Position numbers and translations under genes: made by a program. A model generated the notes under the pieces. It saw only the letters and a program-made list of their open reading frames with translations, had not been told where the DNA came from and did not search any database. Shown here piece after piece: positions 1 to 7,022 of a stretch of 64,000 bases of DNA. Positions within the stretch are counted from its first letter, which is position 1. Every line of letters begins with the position of its first letter. The DNA comes from Mycobacteriales bacterium. Lineage in GTDB: Bacteria > Actinomycetota > Actinomycetes > BP-191. Location of the stretch: the NCBI GenBank assembly GCA_035714365.1, contig DASTMB010000040.1:1-64000 (forward strand). Direction: 5' to 3'.

Positions 1-1
1 T

Positions 2-130
2 AGCGTGAGACACGAAGACCTCCTGTTCGCGGAGCGGTTCCTAGACAGCTCCACTCCACGACAGGAGGTCTTCGCCTTCAAGATCACTCAGATCGTGTCG
101 TCACACGACCTCAACCAACGTCCCTGGTGA
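2..130 (+). CDS. 3' end of an unrecognised gene (partial)
   Basis: An open frame enters from the left edge and stops at TGA (128-130), giving 42 C-terminal residues. They begin SVRHEDLLFAERF and end HDLNQRPW. Base composition is clearly lower in GC than the next gene, which suggests an acquired or mobile element; a transposase or integrase tail is possible but no family motif is visible. The stop lies 6 nt before the convergent stop of the FN3 gene. Function is not assigned. Confidence 0.45.
   Translation, partial: SVRHEDLLFAERFLDSSTPRQEVFAFKITQIVSSHDLNQRPW
13..74. repeat. 14-bp perfect inverted repeat inside the partial gene
   Basis: CGAAGACCTCCTGT (13-26) and its exact reverse complement (61-74) flank a 34-nt spacer. 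Both arms fall in the reading frame of the partial gene, where they encode EDLL and QEVF. It could be a hairpin at the end of a mobile element, or chance within coding sequence. The arm reads AGGAGG on one strand, so ribosome-binding-like sequence also appears here by coincidence. Confidence 0.5.
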
Positions 131-136
131 GTACAG

Positions 137-1483
137 CTAGTGGTGCTCGGGGTTGGCGCGGAGCCAGACCCGGAGGTGGCCCGCGGCCAGCAGGAGCAGC
201 AGCGCGATGGCGATCGAGCGGAACAGCTTGCGGCCCTCGAACACGCTCTGCACCGACTCGACCAGCGTGCTCGTGATGCCGCCGCCGCTCGCGATCTTCT
301 CCGGCACGGTCACCGTCTGGTCGCCGTACTCGAGCATCGGGTCGTACGTGCCCTCGGGGATCGGCGTCTCGCCGACCGTGAACTTCGGCAGCGGCGGGAG
401 CTTCGGCGCGCCGAGCTTCGGCGAGAACGTCTTGAAGGTCAGGCCGAACGCCATCCGCGCCTTCGCCAGCGCGATGGCCGGGTCGGTCGTGGGCTTGGCG
501 CCGGAGCCGTAGGTGGTGCCGGAGCCGGCGCCGGTGTTGTAGCCGTTCTGGTCGGTGCCGGAGCCGGTGCTGCCGGTGCCGGAGCCGTTCGTGCCGGTGC
601 CGCCGGAGCCGGAGCCGTTCGTGCCGGTGCCGCCGTTGTAGCCGCCGGTGCCGCCGGAGCCGTTGTTGCCGCCGGTCGAGCCGGTGCCGGAGCCGGTGTC
701 GCCGCCGCCGCTGCCCGGGTCGGGCGTCGGGTCGGGCGTGGGCTCGGTGAACGTCACGGTGGCCGGCTGCGACATCGGCGAGTCGAGCTGGGCGGTGCCG
801 GCGTCGCCGGTGCAGTTGGCGCAGGCGAGGCGGTGGGCGCGGACGACGTAGCTGTGCTCGCCGCCGTAGCCGCTGCTCGGCAGGTCGAACTCGTACTGCG
901 TCGTGCCGGCGGGGAGGTTCGCGGCGACGGTCGTGCCGTCGGCGGTGAACACGTCGTAGCCGGTGGTGTCGGGCTCGCGGTTGGCGGTCCAGGAGACGCG
1001 CACCCGGTGCGTGCCGGCCGCGGTGGCCGCGACGCCGGTGGGCGCCGCCGGGGGCACCTGGAGGACGACGGTGCGGGTGCCGGTCGCGCCGCCGGTCATC
1101 GTGGCGGTGTAGCGGCCGTTGTAGGCGGGCGCGCCGCCCTCGGGGCAGGGGTTGGCGACGTAGTTGGCGCACGCGGGGGTGAAGGTGAACTTCACGTCCT
1201 TGTCGGTGCTGCCGGTGGAGGTGTCGACGGTGTACGGGCCGGGCTGCGGGCCGGGGACCTCGAGGTTGAGCTTGACGGCGGTGCCGTCGGGCGAGGCGAC
1301 GACGGAGCCGCCGCGGTCCAGGGCCGCCGCGAAGTCGATCGGCGCGGTCGTGGTGTAGGTGGAGTTGTCGGTGGGCTTGCTCCACGTGGCCTTCACCGTC
1401 GCGTAGGCCGGCGCCGCGGCGAGCAGCACTCCCCCGACGGCGACGGCGACCGGCAGCACCGCTGCCCGGCGCGCGTTCCTCAC
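137..1483 (-). CDS. Secreted fibronectin-III domain protein with Gly/Ser/Thr linker and C-terminal membrane anchor
   Basis: 448 residues, starting at GTG with an AGGAGG ribosome site 5 nt upstream. Residues 1-28 are a signal peptide (basic MRNARR, hydrophobic core, AYA cleavage-like site). Two beta-rich domains follow: about 30-145, which contains Cys residues, and an FN3-like domain at about 147-245 (start PAAPTGV). Then come a Pro/Asp hinge (TPDPTPDPG) and a low-complexity Gly-Ser-Thr-Asn linker at about 255-330. The last third ends in a hydrophobic helix (IAIALLLLLAAG) and a short basic tail, so the protein is probably held in the membrane facing outward. No LPXTG or LAXTG sorting signal is visible although a sortase lies directly upstream. 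The role is probably surface display or adhesion (inference). Confidence 0.75.
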   Translation of the reverse strand: MRNARRAAVLPVAVAVGGVLLAAAPAYATVKATWSKPTDNSTYTTTAPIDFAAALDRGGSVVASPDGTAVKLNLEVPGPQPGPYTVDTSTGSTDKDVKFTFTPACANYVANPCPEGGAPAYNGRYTATMTGGATGTRTVVLQVPPAAPTGVAATAAGTHRVRVSWTANREPDTTGYDVFTADGTTVAANLPAGTTQYEFDLPSSGYGGEHSYVVRAHRLACANCTGDAGTAQLDSPMSQPATVTFTEPTPDPTPDPGSGGGDTGSGTGSTGGNNGSGGTGGYNGGTGTNGSGSGGTGTNGSGTGSTGSGTDQNGYNTGAGSGTTYGSGAKPTTDPAIALAKARMAFGLTFKTFSPKLGAPKLPPLPKFTVGETPIPEGTYDPMLEYGDQTVTVPEKIASGGGITSTLVESVQSVFEGRKLFRSIAIALLLLLAAGHLRVWLRANPEHH

Positions 1484-1710
1484 GACGACCTCCTGTGTAG
1501 CTCCGCTGCCGCTGGCCGCGCCGCGTACCGCTCCATCGTCACGAACCCGGTCGAGGTTGACCCGGCCCGTGCGGTCGGACGGCGCCGCATACGGCGGTGG
1601 TTCCGTGCTGTTGAAACGGACAACGCGCCACGGACGGGAAGGTTACGGCTCCCGTGCCCCGCTCTCGTCGCGGCGCGCTGCCTGGTGCTGGTGGTGCTCG
1701 TGGTGTGCGG

Positions 1711-2421
1711 TCAGGCCTTGACGGGCGGGAGCTGGGCGGTCATCTGGAGCCGGAGGACGAGGCGCTGGCGGGCGCTGCCCTTCGGGTGGCAGGTGGTCAG
1801 CGTGAGCCAGTGGGCGGTCGGGTCGCTCGGCGGCGCGACCACCTGGAACTCGGTCGGCAGGACCGGGTGCGGGTTGGCGACCGTGCCCTTCGCGTCCGGG
1901 AACGCCGGCGTCACCTTGTACTCGTACCGCGCGAACGGCGTGTCCAGGTAGACGACGTCCCCGGCCTTCATCTCGTCCAGCCGGTTGAACGGGCGGCCGT
2001 ACGTGGTGCGGTGGCCGGCGATGGCGACGTTGCCGGCCTCGCCGGGCAGCGGGGTGTTGACGTAGTGGCCGGCGCCGGCCTTGAGCGCGGCGGGCGTGGT
2101 GCCCTCGACCACGAGCACGTTGAGCTTCAGCTTCGGGATGACGATGCGGGTGAGGCCCTGGCCGACCTTGATCTGGTGCAGCCGGTACGCCTCGCGGTAG
2201 GCGGGGTTGTCGAACTGCGTGCGCAGCTTGCTCTGGATCCGCGCCGACCACAGGTCGGTCGCGAACGGCCAGGTGAACATGCCGGCGCCGGCGAGCGCGA
2301 GCACGATCGACAGCACGGACAGCGCGCGGCGGCCGCCGGGGCGCCGCAGCGAGTCGCCGACGAGGCGCCGGGCCGGGCGCGGGCTCTCCGGGACGGGCGG
2401 GGTGATGAAGGTCGCGTCCAT
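1711..2421 (-). CDS. Class E/F-like sortase
   Basis: 236 residues. It has a cytoplasmic N-terminus rich in Pro and Arg, one membrane helix at about 34-52, and then the sortase beta-barrel. The catalytic triad is visible: His at about 137 (AGHRTTYG), Cys at about 211 in the signature TLTTCHP, and Arg about 9 residues later (RQRLVL). Sortases cleave a sorting signal and transpeptidate the protein to the cell wall. The TLTTC box and a single N-terminal anchor fit actinobacterial class E/F enzymes. The gene is on the same strand as, and 227 bp upstream of, the FN3 protein, an obvious candidate partner, but that protein lacks a recognisable sorting motif. Start ATG has GGAG about 10 nt upstream. 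Confidence 0.85.
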   Translation of the reverse strand: MDATFITPPVPESPRPARRLVGDSLRRPGGRRALSVLSIVLALAGAGMFTWPFATDLWSARIQSKLRTQFDNPAYREAYRLHQIKVGQGLTRIVIPKLKLNVLVVEGTTPAALKAGAGHYVNTPLPGEAGNVAIAGHRTTYGRPFNRLDEMKAGDVVYLDTPFARYEYKVTPAFPDAKGTVANPHPVLPTEFQVVAPPSDPTAHWLTLTTCHPKGSARQRLVLRLQMTAQLPPVKA

Positions 2422-2572
2422 GCTGGGTGTCTCCGTCGGCCGGGGCTGCGTTCGTCAGGATGCCCAACGCGTCAGCGGCGCGGAAGTTCCTCCTGAGAGG
2501 ACCATCCTCGCAAACGGTGTCGAACCGGGCACCCGCAGTGGTGTTCTCGGGCGCCCGGGGCCGCGGGTTGAG

Positions 2573-3376
2573 TCAGGCGCCGCAGCGACGCCGGGCGGCC
2601 CGGACGGTCGCCACGAGCACGAGCAGCAGGCCCGCGAGCATGCCGTAGTAGCCGGCGCGGACGCCGTGGGCGCCGCCGGAGACGATGCCGACCAGGCCCG
2701 CCTCGGTGACGCCGACCGTGGCGACGACGACGGCCGTGAGCAGCCGGTCGACGCCGCTCGCCGTGGCCGGGCGGTCGCCGTCGGCCGCGCGGGCGCGCAG
2801 CGTCGTGGCGAGCAGCACCGTGGCGGCGACCGCGGCGATCGGGCGCCACCACAGCCGGCCGCCGAGCTCGGCGGCGGTGCCGTCGTTGCGGGCGTACGGC
2901 AGCAGCAGGAACGCCACCACCGTGATCGCCGTGCCGACCAGCGCGAGGCGGACGTCGCCGGGCGCGGTGCGGTAGCGGTCGGCGAGGTCGCCGGCGCGGC
3001 GGCGTACCGCGTCGCCGGCGGGCGCCAGCCGTTCCCGCCACCCGCCCGCGGGCGCGCCGGAGCGACCGTCGGCGCGCGTTCCGGCGCGGACGGTGGCCGG
3101 GTCCGGCAGCACCTGGGTCGGGCCGGTGCCGGGGTCGTCGGGGTACGGCGTGGGGGCGGCGGCCGGGACCGCGGGCATGGCGGCGGTCGCCGCGACGCCG
3201 GCGGTGTCGCCGGAGGCGGCGGTGCCGCGCGCGGGCGCGCGGCCGGTGAGCGTGGCGGCGGGGCTCTCGCCGAACGCGGTGCCGCGGGCGGCGGCGCCGA
3301 CCATGAGCGGCGTGCCACACGACGGGCAGAACCGGCGTTCGGCGGCGACGTCGGACGAGCACGAGGGACAGCGCAC
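2573..3376 (-). CDS. Zinc-ribbon integral membrane protein
   Basis: 267 residues, GTG start preceded by AGGAGG at 4-5 nt. The N-terminus is a zinc ribbon with paired CPSC motifs 10 residues apart (VRCPSCSSD and RFCPSCGTP). A long Ala/Pro/Gly-rich disordered segment follows to about residue 115, and then at least four hydrophobic helices (LALVGTAITVVAFLLLP, PIAAVAATVLLATTL and two more). Function is unknown; such proteins are common in actinobacteria. It is the last gene of the minus-strand Tad series, so it may be co-transcribed with it. Confidence 0.75.
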   Translation of the reverse strand: MRCPSCSSDVAAERRFCPSCGTPLMVGAAARGTAFGESPAATLTGRAPARGTAASGDTAGVAATAAMPAVPAAAPTPYPDDPGTGPTQVLPDPATVRAGTRADGRSGAPAGGWRERLAPAGDAVRRRAGDLADRYRTAPGDVRLALVGTAITVVAFLLLPYARNDGTAAELGGRLWWRPIAAVAATVLLATTLRARAADGDRPATASGVDRLLTAVVVATVGVTEAGLVGIVSGGAHGVRAGYYGMLAGLLLVLVATVRAARRRCGA

Positions 3377-3393
3377 GGTGACCTCCTGGGCGA

Positions 3394-3918
3394 CACCGGC
3401 GTCGTACCCACCCGGATGCCGCGCCACGCGGCGAGGCCGGCGGCGCCGCCGGGCGGTCCGGGCGCGGCGCGGGCGGTGGCGCGGACGGGGCGGCCGCCCG
3501 CCGCGCGGGGCGTCGGCACCTCGACCACGACGGTGACGGCGGTCGCGGTGGGGGCGCAGGCGGCGAGGCGGGCGGCGTTGGCGGCGGCCACGGTCGCGGC
3601 CGCGGGGCAGGCGGGGGCGCCGCGGCCGAGGGCGTCGGCGGCGGCGAGCGCGGCCAGGTCGGCGGCGGCACGGGCGCGGGCGCCGGCCAGCAGGACGGAG
3701 GCGACCAGCGCCACGCCCGCCGCGAACGCCGCCGTCGCCACGGCCGCCGCGAGCACAAGGACGGTCGCGGACCCGGCGTCGGGGTGGGGAGTGGGGCCGG
3801 TGCGGTGGCCGGAGCGGGGGCGGGCGGCCCGGGCGGCCGCGGAGCCGGAGCGGCGGGCCGCGGGGCAGGGGCGGGCGGCGCGGGCGGTCGCGGAGCCCGC
3901 GTCGGAGCGTTGCGTCAC
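3394..3918 (-). CDS. Secretion-neighbourhood TadE-like protein (Rv3654c-like), 3' end unresolved
   Basis: GTG start at 3918 with GGAGG 4 nt upstream, overlapping the tadE stop by 4 nt. After a repetitive Ala/Arg/Gly leader the recognisable part is a TadE-type N-terminal helix (GSATVLVLAAAVATAAFAAG), then an Ala-rich stretch (RARAAADLAALAAADALG) and a Cys pair, as in the small protein next to TadE in actinobacterial Tad loci. Family members are about 110-140 residues. Here no stop occurs near the expected end: the frame runs on over the zinc-ribbon gene to 2455. The left boundary given is only where plausible coding ends, just before the next ribosome site. A lost stop, a frameshift or a sequence error is likely. 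Confidence 0.5.
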
Positions 3919-4280
3919 GGCTCCTCCCCCGGTGGCTCGCCGTGCGCGGTCGCGGCCTGGGCGACGGTGACCGGCGGCAGGAGGCGGCCCAGCAGCGGCG
4001 GGGCGAGGCGCGCGGTGACCCGGACGGTGACGAGGTCGCCGTCGGCGGTGCGGGCGGTGGCGACGGGGCGGCCGGCGGTACGGCGCGCGGTCGCGGCGAC
4101 CGTCTCCGGCGCCTCGCCGCGCGCGGCGGCCCGGGCGGCGGCACGCGCGGCGTCGGCGCAGCGCAGCGTCGCCGCCACGACCGACAGCGCCCAGACGCAG
4201 AGCGCGAGGACGGCGAGCAGCGCGGGCAGCGCGACGGCGAGCTCGGCGGTGGCGGAGCCGCGTTGGGTACGGGTCGTCAT
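3915..4280 (-). CDS. tadE: TadE-like pilus assembly/minor pilin protein
   Basis: 121 residues from ATG at 4280. The start MTTRTQRGSATAELAVALP is the TadE hallmark: a short basic leader, G|SAT-AE processing-like site and a hydrophobic helix (LPALLAVLALCVWALSVVA). A helical and beta C-terminus follows. TadE/F proteins are pseudopilins processed by a prepilin peptidase and needed for Flp pilus assembly. No prepilin peptidase gene is in the window. The gene is separated from the rest of the tad genes by an opposite-strand membrane gene and overlaps the next TadE-like gene by GTGA. Confidence 0.8.
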   Translation of the reverse strand: MTTRTQRGSATAELAVALPALLAVLALCVWALSVVAATLRCADAARAAARAAARGEAPETVAATARRTAGRPVATARTADGDLVTVRVTARLAPPLLGRLLPPVTVAQAATAHGEPPGEEP

Positions 4281-4328
4281 GGGTCCAGGCTGGCGCGCGG
4301 GAGGGCCGCGGGGCAGGGCGCGGGAACG

Positions 4329-4359
4329 ATCTGTGGACGGCGGCCGAGGGCCTGTGGAC
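4329..4359 (-). promoter_or_regulatory. Tad-associated upstream motif, tandem copy 1
   Basis: ATCTGTGGAC at 4329-4338 (reading GTCCACAGAT on the tadE strand) and a second CTGTGGA core starting 21 bp further on (4352). It lies 50-70 bp upstream of tadE and 35-65 bp upstream of the divergent membrane gene. The same 10-mer recurs upstream of the other two Tad transcription units (5507, 9407). The identity, position and two-helical-turn spacing suggest a regulator or promoter element. The core resembles half a DnaA box, but that match is short. Confidence 0.5.
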
Positions 4360-4392
4360 GTGGCTGCCGCGCGGTGCCGGGAGAATGGCCGG

Positions 4393-5175
4393 GTGACGGA
4401 GCAGCGGGACACGGCGGCAGGCAACGCGGGCAGCGACGGCGCGGGCGGCGCGGCCGAGGGCAGCGCCGCACCGGGGCGGCGGCAGTGGTGGCGCACGCTG
4501 CCGTTCCTGCTGGTGCTGGGGGTGCTGCCGGCACCGTTCGGGCTGTACTTCATGCCGTTCGTGGCGATCGGTGTGCTGCTGAGCGACCCGACGCGCGAGA
4601 CGGAGGTGCGCGCGGGCGGGTCGGTGCTGCTGTTCTGGTGGGCGTACAGCTTCCGCGAGGGCGACACGTCGCCGTACTTCGGCGCGGTGCTGCTCGCGAT
4701 CGGCGCGGTGCTGCTCGCGCGGGGGGCGCTGGCGCGGCGGGCGGCGGGCGGGCGTTCGTGGTGGGTGCCGTGGCTCGGCGCGGTACTGGCGGTGGGGCTG
4801 GCGGTGGCGGCGTTCGTGCCGTACGGGTACCGCGAGCCGGAGGTGAGCCGCGACGAGGCGGTCCGGCTGACGCTCGCCGAACGCGCCGCGCACCCGTGGC
4901 GCGGGATCGCGGCGAGCCGCTACCTCGCCGACCGCGGGCGGCTGCGGATCGTGCACACGCCGGTCTGGTACGTCGCCCTCTACGAGACCTCGACGCAGGC
5001 GCCGCGGACGGCCGACGGGGAGCCGTGCTTCAGCCGCCGCGAGGTGTGGCGGGTCGACGCGCTCTCCGGCGACGTGTCGCGGGCGACGTACGACGAGGCG
5101 AGCGTCGGCAACGACCCGTGCCTGCCGGTCCGCCAGGGGACCGGCGAGGACGTGCGGCCGGTGCCGGCCACCTGA
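4393..5175 (+). CDS. Unknown multi-pass membrane protein inserted in the Tad cluster
   Basis: 260 residues from GTG 4393 (GGGAG about 9 nt upstream). A disordered N-terminus of about 30 residues is followed by hydrophobic segments WWRTLPFLLVLGVLPAPFGLY, FMPFVAIGVLLS, YFGAVLLAIGAVLLA and WVPWLGAVLAVGLAVAAFVP. The C-terminal 110 residues are soluble and end with two Cys (GEPCFSRREVW, NDPCLPV) that could form a disulphide outside the cell. No family is recognised. It runs opposite to the pilus genes, between the pilin-like DUF4244 gene and tadE, and could share the upstream motif with tadE. Confidence 0.65.
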   Translation: MTEQRDTAAGNAGSDGAGGAAEGSAAPGRRQWWRTLPFLLVLGVLPAPFGLYFMPFVAIGVLLSDPTRETEVRAGGSVLLFWWAYSFREGDTSPYFGAVLLAIGAVLLARGALARRAAGGRSWWVPWLGAVLAVGLAVAAFVPYGYREPEVSRDEAVRLTLAERAAHPWRGIAASRYLADRGRLRIVHTPVWYVALYETSTQAPRTADGEPCFSRREVWRVDALSGDVSRATYDEASVGNDPCLPVRQGTGEDVRPVPAT

Positions 5176-5197
5176 GCCTGACCAACGCGGCCGCCGC

Positions 5198-5228
5198 GCC
5201 GCGGGGCGGGTCCGGCCCACCCCGCGGC
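5198..5228. terminator. Bidirectional GC-rich terminator hairpin
   Basis: A 13-bp stem (GCCGCGGGGCGGG paired with 5216-5228, one mismatch) around a 5-nt loop lies between the convergent ends of the membrane gene (5175) and the DUF4244 gene (5237). There is no clear U-tract on either side, which is usual in very high-GC actinobacteria. Confidence 0.55.
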
Positions 5229-5236
5229 CCCAGCGG

Positions 5237-5425
5237 TCAGAACGCGAAGTGCAGCGCCTTCATGATCGCCTTGACGAGCAGCGACTGGATCGACGGGCTC
5301 GTGAGCACCTTCACCAGCACGCCGGCGAAGCCGCAGGCCGCGACGCTCCCCACGGCGTACTCGGCCGAGACCATGCCGTCGTCGCCGCGGACCTTGCGGC
5401 GGCGGACGTTGCGCGGACGTTCCAT
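5237..5425 (-). CDS. DUF4244 family Flp-pilin-like protein
   Basis: 62 residues, ATG with AGGAGG 5 nt upstream. A basic leader (MERPRNVRRRKVRG) is followed by DDGMVSAEYAVG, with the G-MVSAE processing-like site, and one hydrophobic helix (SVAACGFAGVLVKVLTS). This matches the small DUF4244 proteins found between tadC and tadE in actinobacterial Tad loci (Rv3656c-like), the best candidate for the major pilin. A 6-bp inverted repeat (5443-5457) lies just upstream of the ribosome site. An ATCTGTGGAC motif sits 82 bp upstream. Confidence 0.85.
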   Translation of the reverse strand: MERPRNVRRRKVRGDDGMVSAEYAVGSVAACGFAGVLVKVLTSPSIQSLLVKAIMKALHFAF

Positions 5426-5506
5426 GTGTACCTCCTGACTGGCCGGGACCTTCCCGGTCACACCACTCTTGGCCCGCCGGAACGCCCGCGGCAGGGGCGG
5501 TCGCGC

Positions 5507-5516
5507 ATCTGTGGAC
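5507..5516 (-). promoter_or_regulatory. Tad-associated upstream motif, copy 2
   Basis: Exact ATCTGTGGAC, 82 bp upstream of the DUF4244 start and just past the tadC stop. A degenerate second core (CTGTGAG) lies 20 bp further on, inside the end of tadC. It is the same 10-mer as at 4329 and 9407. Its position suggests the pilin-like gene has its own promoter apart from the tadABC operon. Confidence 0.45.
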
Positions 5517-5523
5517 AGCGCGT

Positions 5524-6264
5524 TCAGCCTGTGAGCGCAGCGACCAGCGGCACGACGAGCGGCACGATCCCGACCAGCACGAACGCCGGCAGGAAGCACG
5601 CCCCCAGCGGCAGCACGGCGACCACCCCCGCGCGGCGCGCGGCGGCCTCGCCGGCCGTCCGGGCGGTCGCGCGGGCGTCGTCGGCAACGGCGCGGAGCGC
5701 GGCGGCGGGCGCGGCGCCGGAGTCGGCGGCCCGCGCCAGGGCGCGGGCGAGCGCGCGGACGGGAGGGGGGCGTTCGGGCCCGAGCAACGGCGCCCACGCC
5801 ACGCCCGCCGGCACGCCGAGGCGGTGCGCGCGGGCCGCGGCGGCGACCTCGGCGCCGAACGGTCCGGCGACGGCCGCGCAGGCGGCGTCGACCGCCGCGT
5901 CGACGGGCGCACCGGCGGCGACGCAGGCGGCGACGAGGTCGGCGAGCAGCGGGACGGCGGCGGCGGCCGCGCGGTCGTGCGCGGCGGTGGCGCGCGAGGG
6001 CAGCGCGGCCAGCGCGCGGTGGGTGCCGTAGGCGAGGGCGGCGGCGACCACGGGTCCGGCGCGGGGGCCGGCGAGCGCGAACCCGCCCAGCGCGGCGGCC
6101 GCCGCGGCGACGGCGGGCGGGACCGCGCGGCGTTCGGCGCCGACGGGGCCGGCGGACGGCGGCGGGGAGGGCGGGGCGGCGGCGCGCAGGCGGCGCGGGT
6201 CGGGGCGGGTGACGGCGAGCGCGGCGGCGGCCGCCGCGAGGAGCGCGGCGAGCAGCGCGGTCAC
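5524..6264 (-). CDS. tadC: Tad pilus inner-membrane protein, type II secretion F family (TadC-like)
   Basis: 246 residues, GTG start overlapping the tadB stop by GTGA. N-terminal hydrophobic segment, then the T2SSF helical domain at about 85-215: DRAAAAAVPLLADLVAACVAAGAP, DAACAAVAGPFG, then RALARALARAADSGAAPAAALRAVADD. A final hydrophobic hairpin (VVAVLPLGACFLPAFVLVGIVPLVVPLV) closes it. TadC partners TadB as the platform for the TadA ATPase. It is the last gene of a four-gene overlapping operon cpaE-tadA-tadB-tadC. Composition is extremely Ala-rich. Confidence 0.85.
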   Translation of the reverse strand: MTALLAALLAAAAAALAVTRPDPRRLRAAAPPSPPPSAGPVGAERRAVPPAVAAAAAALGGFALAGPRAGPVVAAALAYGTHRALAALPSRATAAHDRAAAAAVPLLADLVAACVAAGAPVDAAVDAACAAVAGPFGAEVAAAARAHRLGVPAGVAWAPLLGPERPPPVRALARALARAADSGAAPAAALRAVADDARATARTAGEAAARRAGVVAVLPLGACFLPAFVLVGIVPLVVPLVAALTG

Positions 6265-7022
6265 GGCGCGGCCCGGGCGGTGAGGCGGCGTACCCACCAG
6301 ACGCCGGTGGCGTCGAGCGCGGCGCCCGCAAGGAGGCAGGCCAGCCCGGGCGGCGTGCGCAGCAGGAACGTCACCGGCCGCGCCCCCAGCGCCGCCGCCA
6401 GCGCGATGCCGCCGAGCGGCAGCGCGGCGAGGACGGCGGCGGAGGTGCGGGGGCCGGCGAGCTGGGCGGCGACCTCGGCGCGGAGGCGTTCGTCGCCGGC
6501 GAGGGCGTCGGCGAGGCGGTCGAGCCCGTCGGCGAGGCCGCTGCCGGCGTCGGCGGCGACGCGCCAGAGGGCGGCGACGGCGGCGAGGCGTTCGCCGCCG
6601 GGGAGGTCCGGCCACGGCGCGGCGGGGCCGAGCGCGGCGGCGCGGCGCAGGGCGGCGGCGAGCGCCGGCGGGGCGTCGGCCGCCGCGCGCGCGAACGCCT
6701 CGGGCGGCGGCGCGCCGGCGCGGAGCTCGGCGGCGGCGGTGCGGCAGGCGCCGGGGAGGGCGGCGCGGGTGTCGCGCGCGGCGTTGGCGGCGGTGCGGCG
6801 CCGGAGCAGCGCGCGGGCGGCGAGGGCGCCGGGCGGGACGGCCAGCGAGACGGCCGGGCCGAGCGCCAGCGCCGCGACCGCGGCGGCCGCGACCCACGCG
6901 CCGGGCGGCACGCGGGGCGCGGCGAGGCCGCTCAGGTCGCGGACGCGGGTGGCGCCGCCGCCGCCGGAGGCGAGCGCGACGGCGGCCGCGACGAGCGCCG
7001 CGCAGGCGAGGGCGGGCGTCAC
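6261..7022 (-). CDS. tadB: Tad pilus inner-membrane protein, type II secretion F family (TadB-like)
   Basis: 253 residues from GTG 7022, overlapping the tadA stop (GTGA). An N-terminal membrane helix is followed by a second pair of helices (WVAAAAVAALALGPAVSLAVP), the T2SSF domain (AALWRVAADAGSGLADGLDRLADAL) and C-terminal helices (SAAVLAALPLGGIALAAALG, GLACLLAGAALDATG). It is shorter than proteobacterial TadB but typical of actinobacterial versions. It forms the membrane platform with TadC. Confidence 0.85.
   Translation of the reverse strand: MTPALACAALVAAAVALASGGGGATRVRDLSGLAAPRVPPGAWVAAAAVAALALGPAVSLAVPPGALAARALLRRRTAANAARDTRAALPGACRTAAAELRAGAPPPEAFARAAADAPPALAAALRRAAALGPAAPWPDLPGGERLAAVAALWRVAADAGSGLADGLDRLADALAGDERLRAEVAAQLAGPRTSAAVLAALPLGGIALAAALGARPVTFLLRTPPGLACLLAGAALDATGVWWVRRLTARAAP

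Noticed and set aside
500-715. Short tandem units such as GGTGCCGGAGCC resembling a repeat array
   Set aside because: They encode the Gly-Ser-Thr linker of the FN3 protein; units vary and there are no spacers, so not CRISPR or a structural repeat.
2455-5220. A 921-codon open frame across the Tad cluster
   Set aside because: Mostly an artefact of high GC; only the TadE-like part has protein-like composition, and the rest lies over better-supported genes in other frames.
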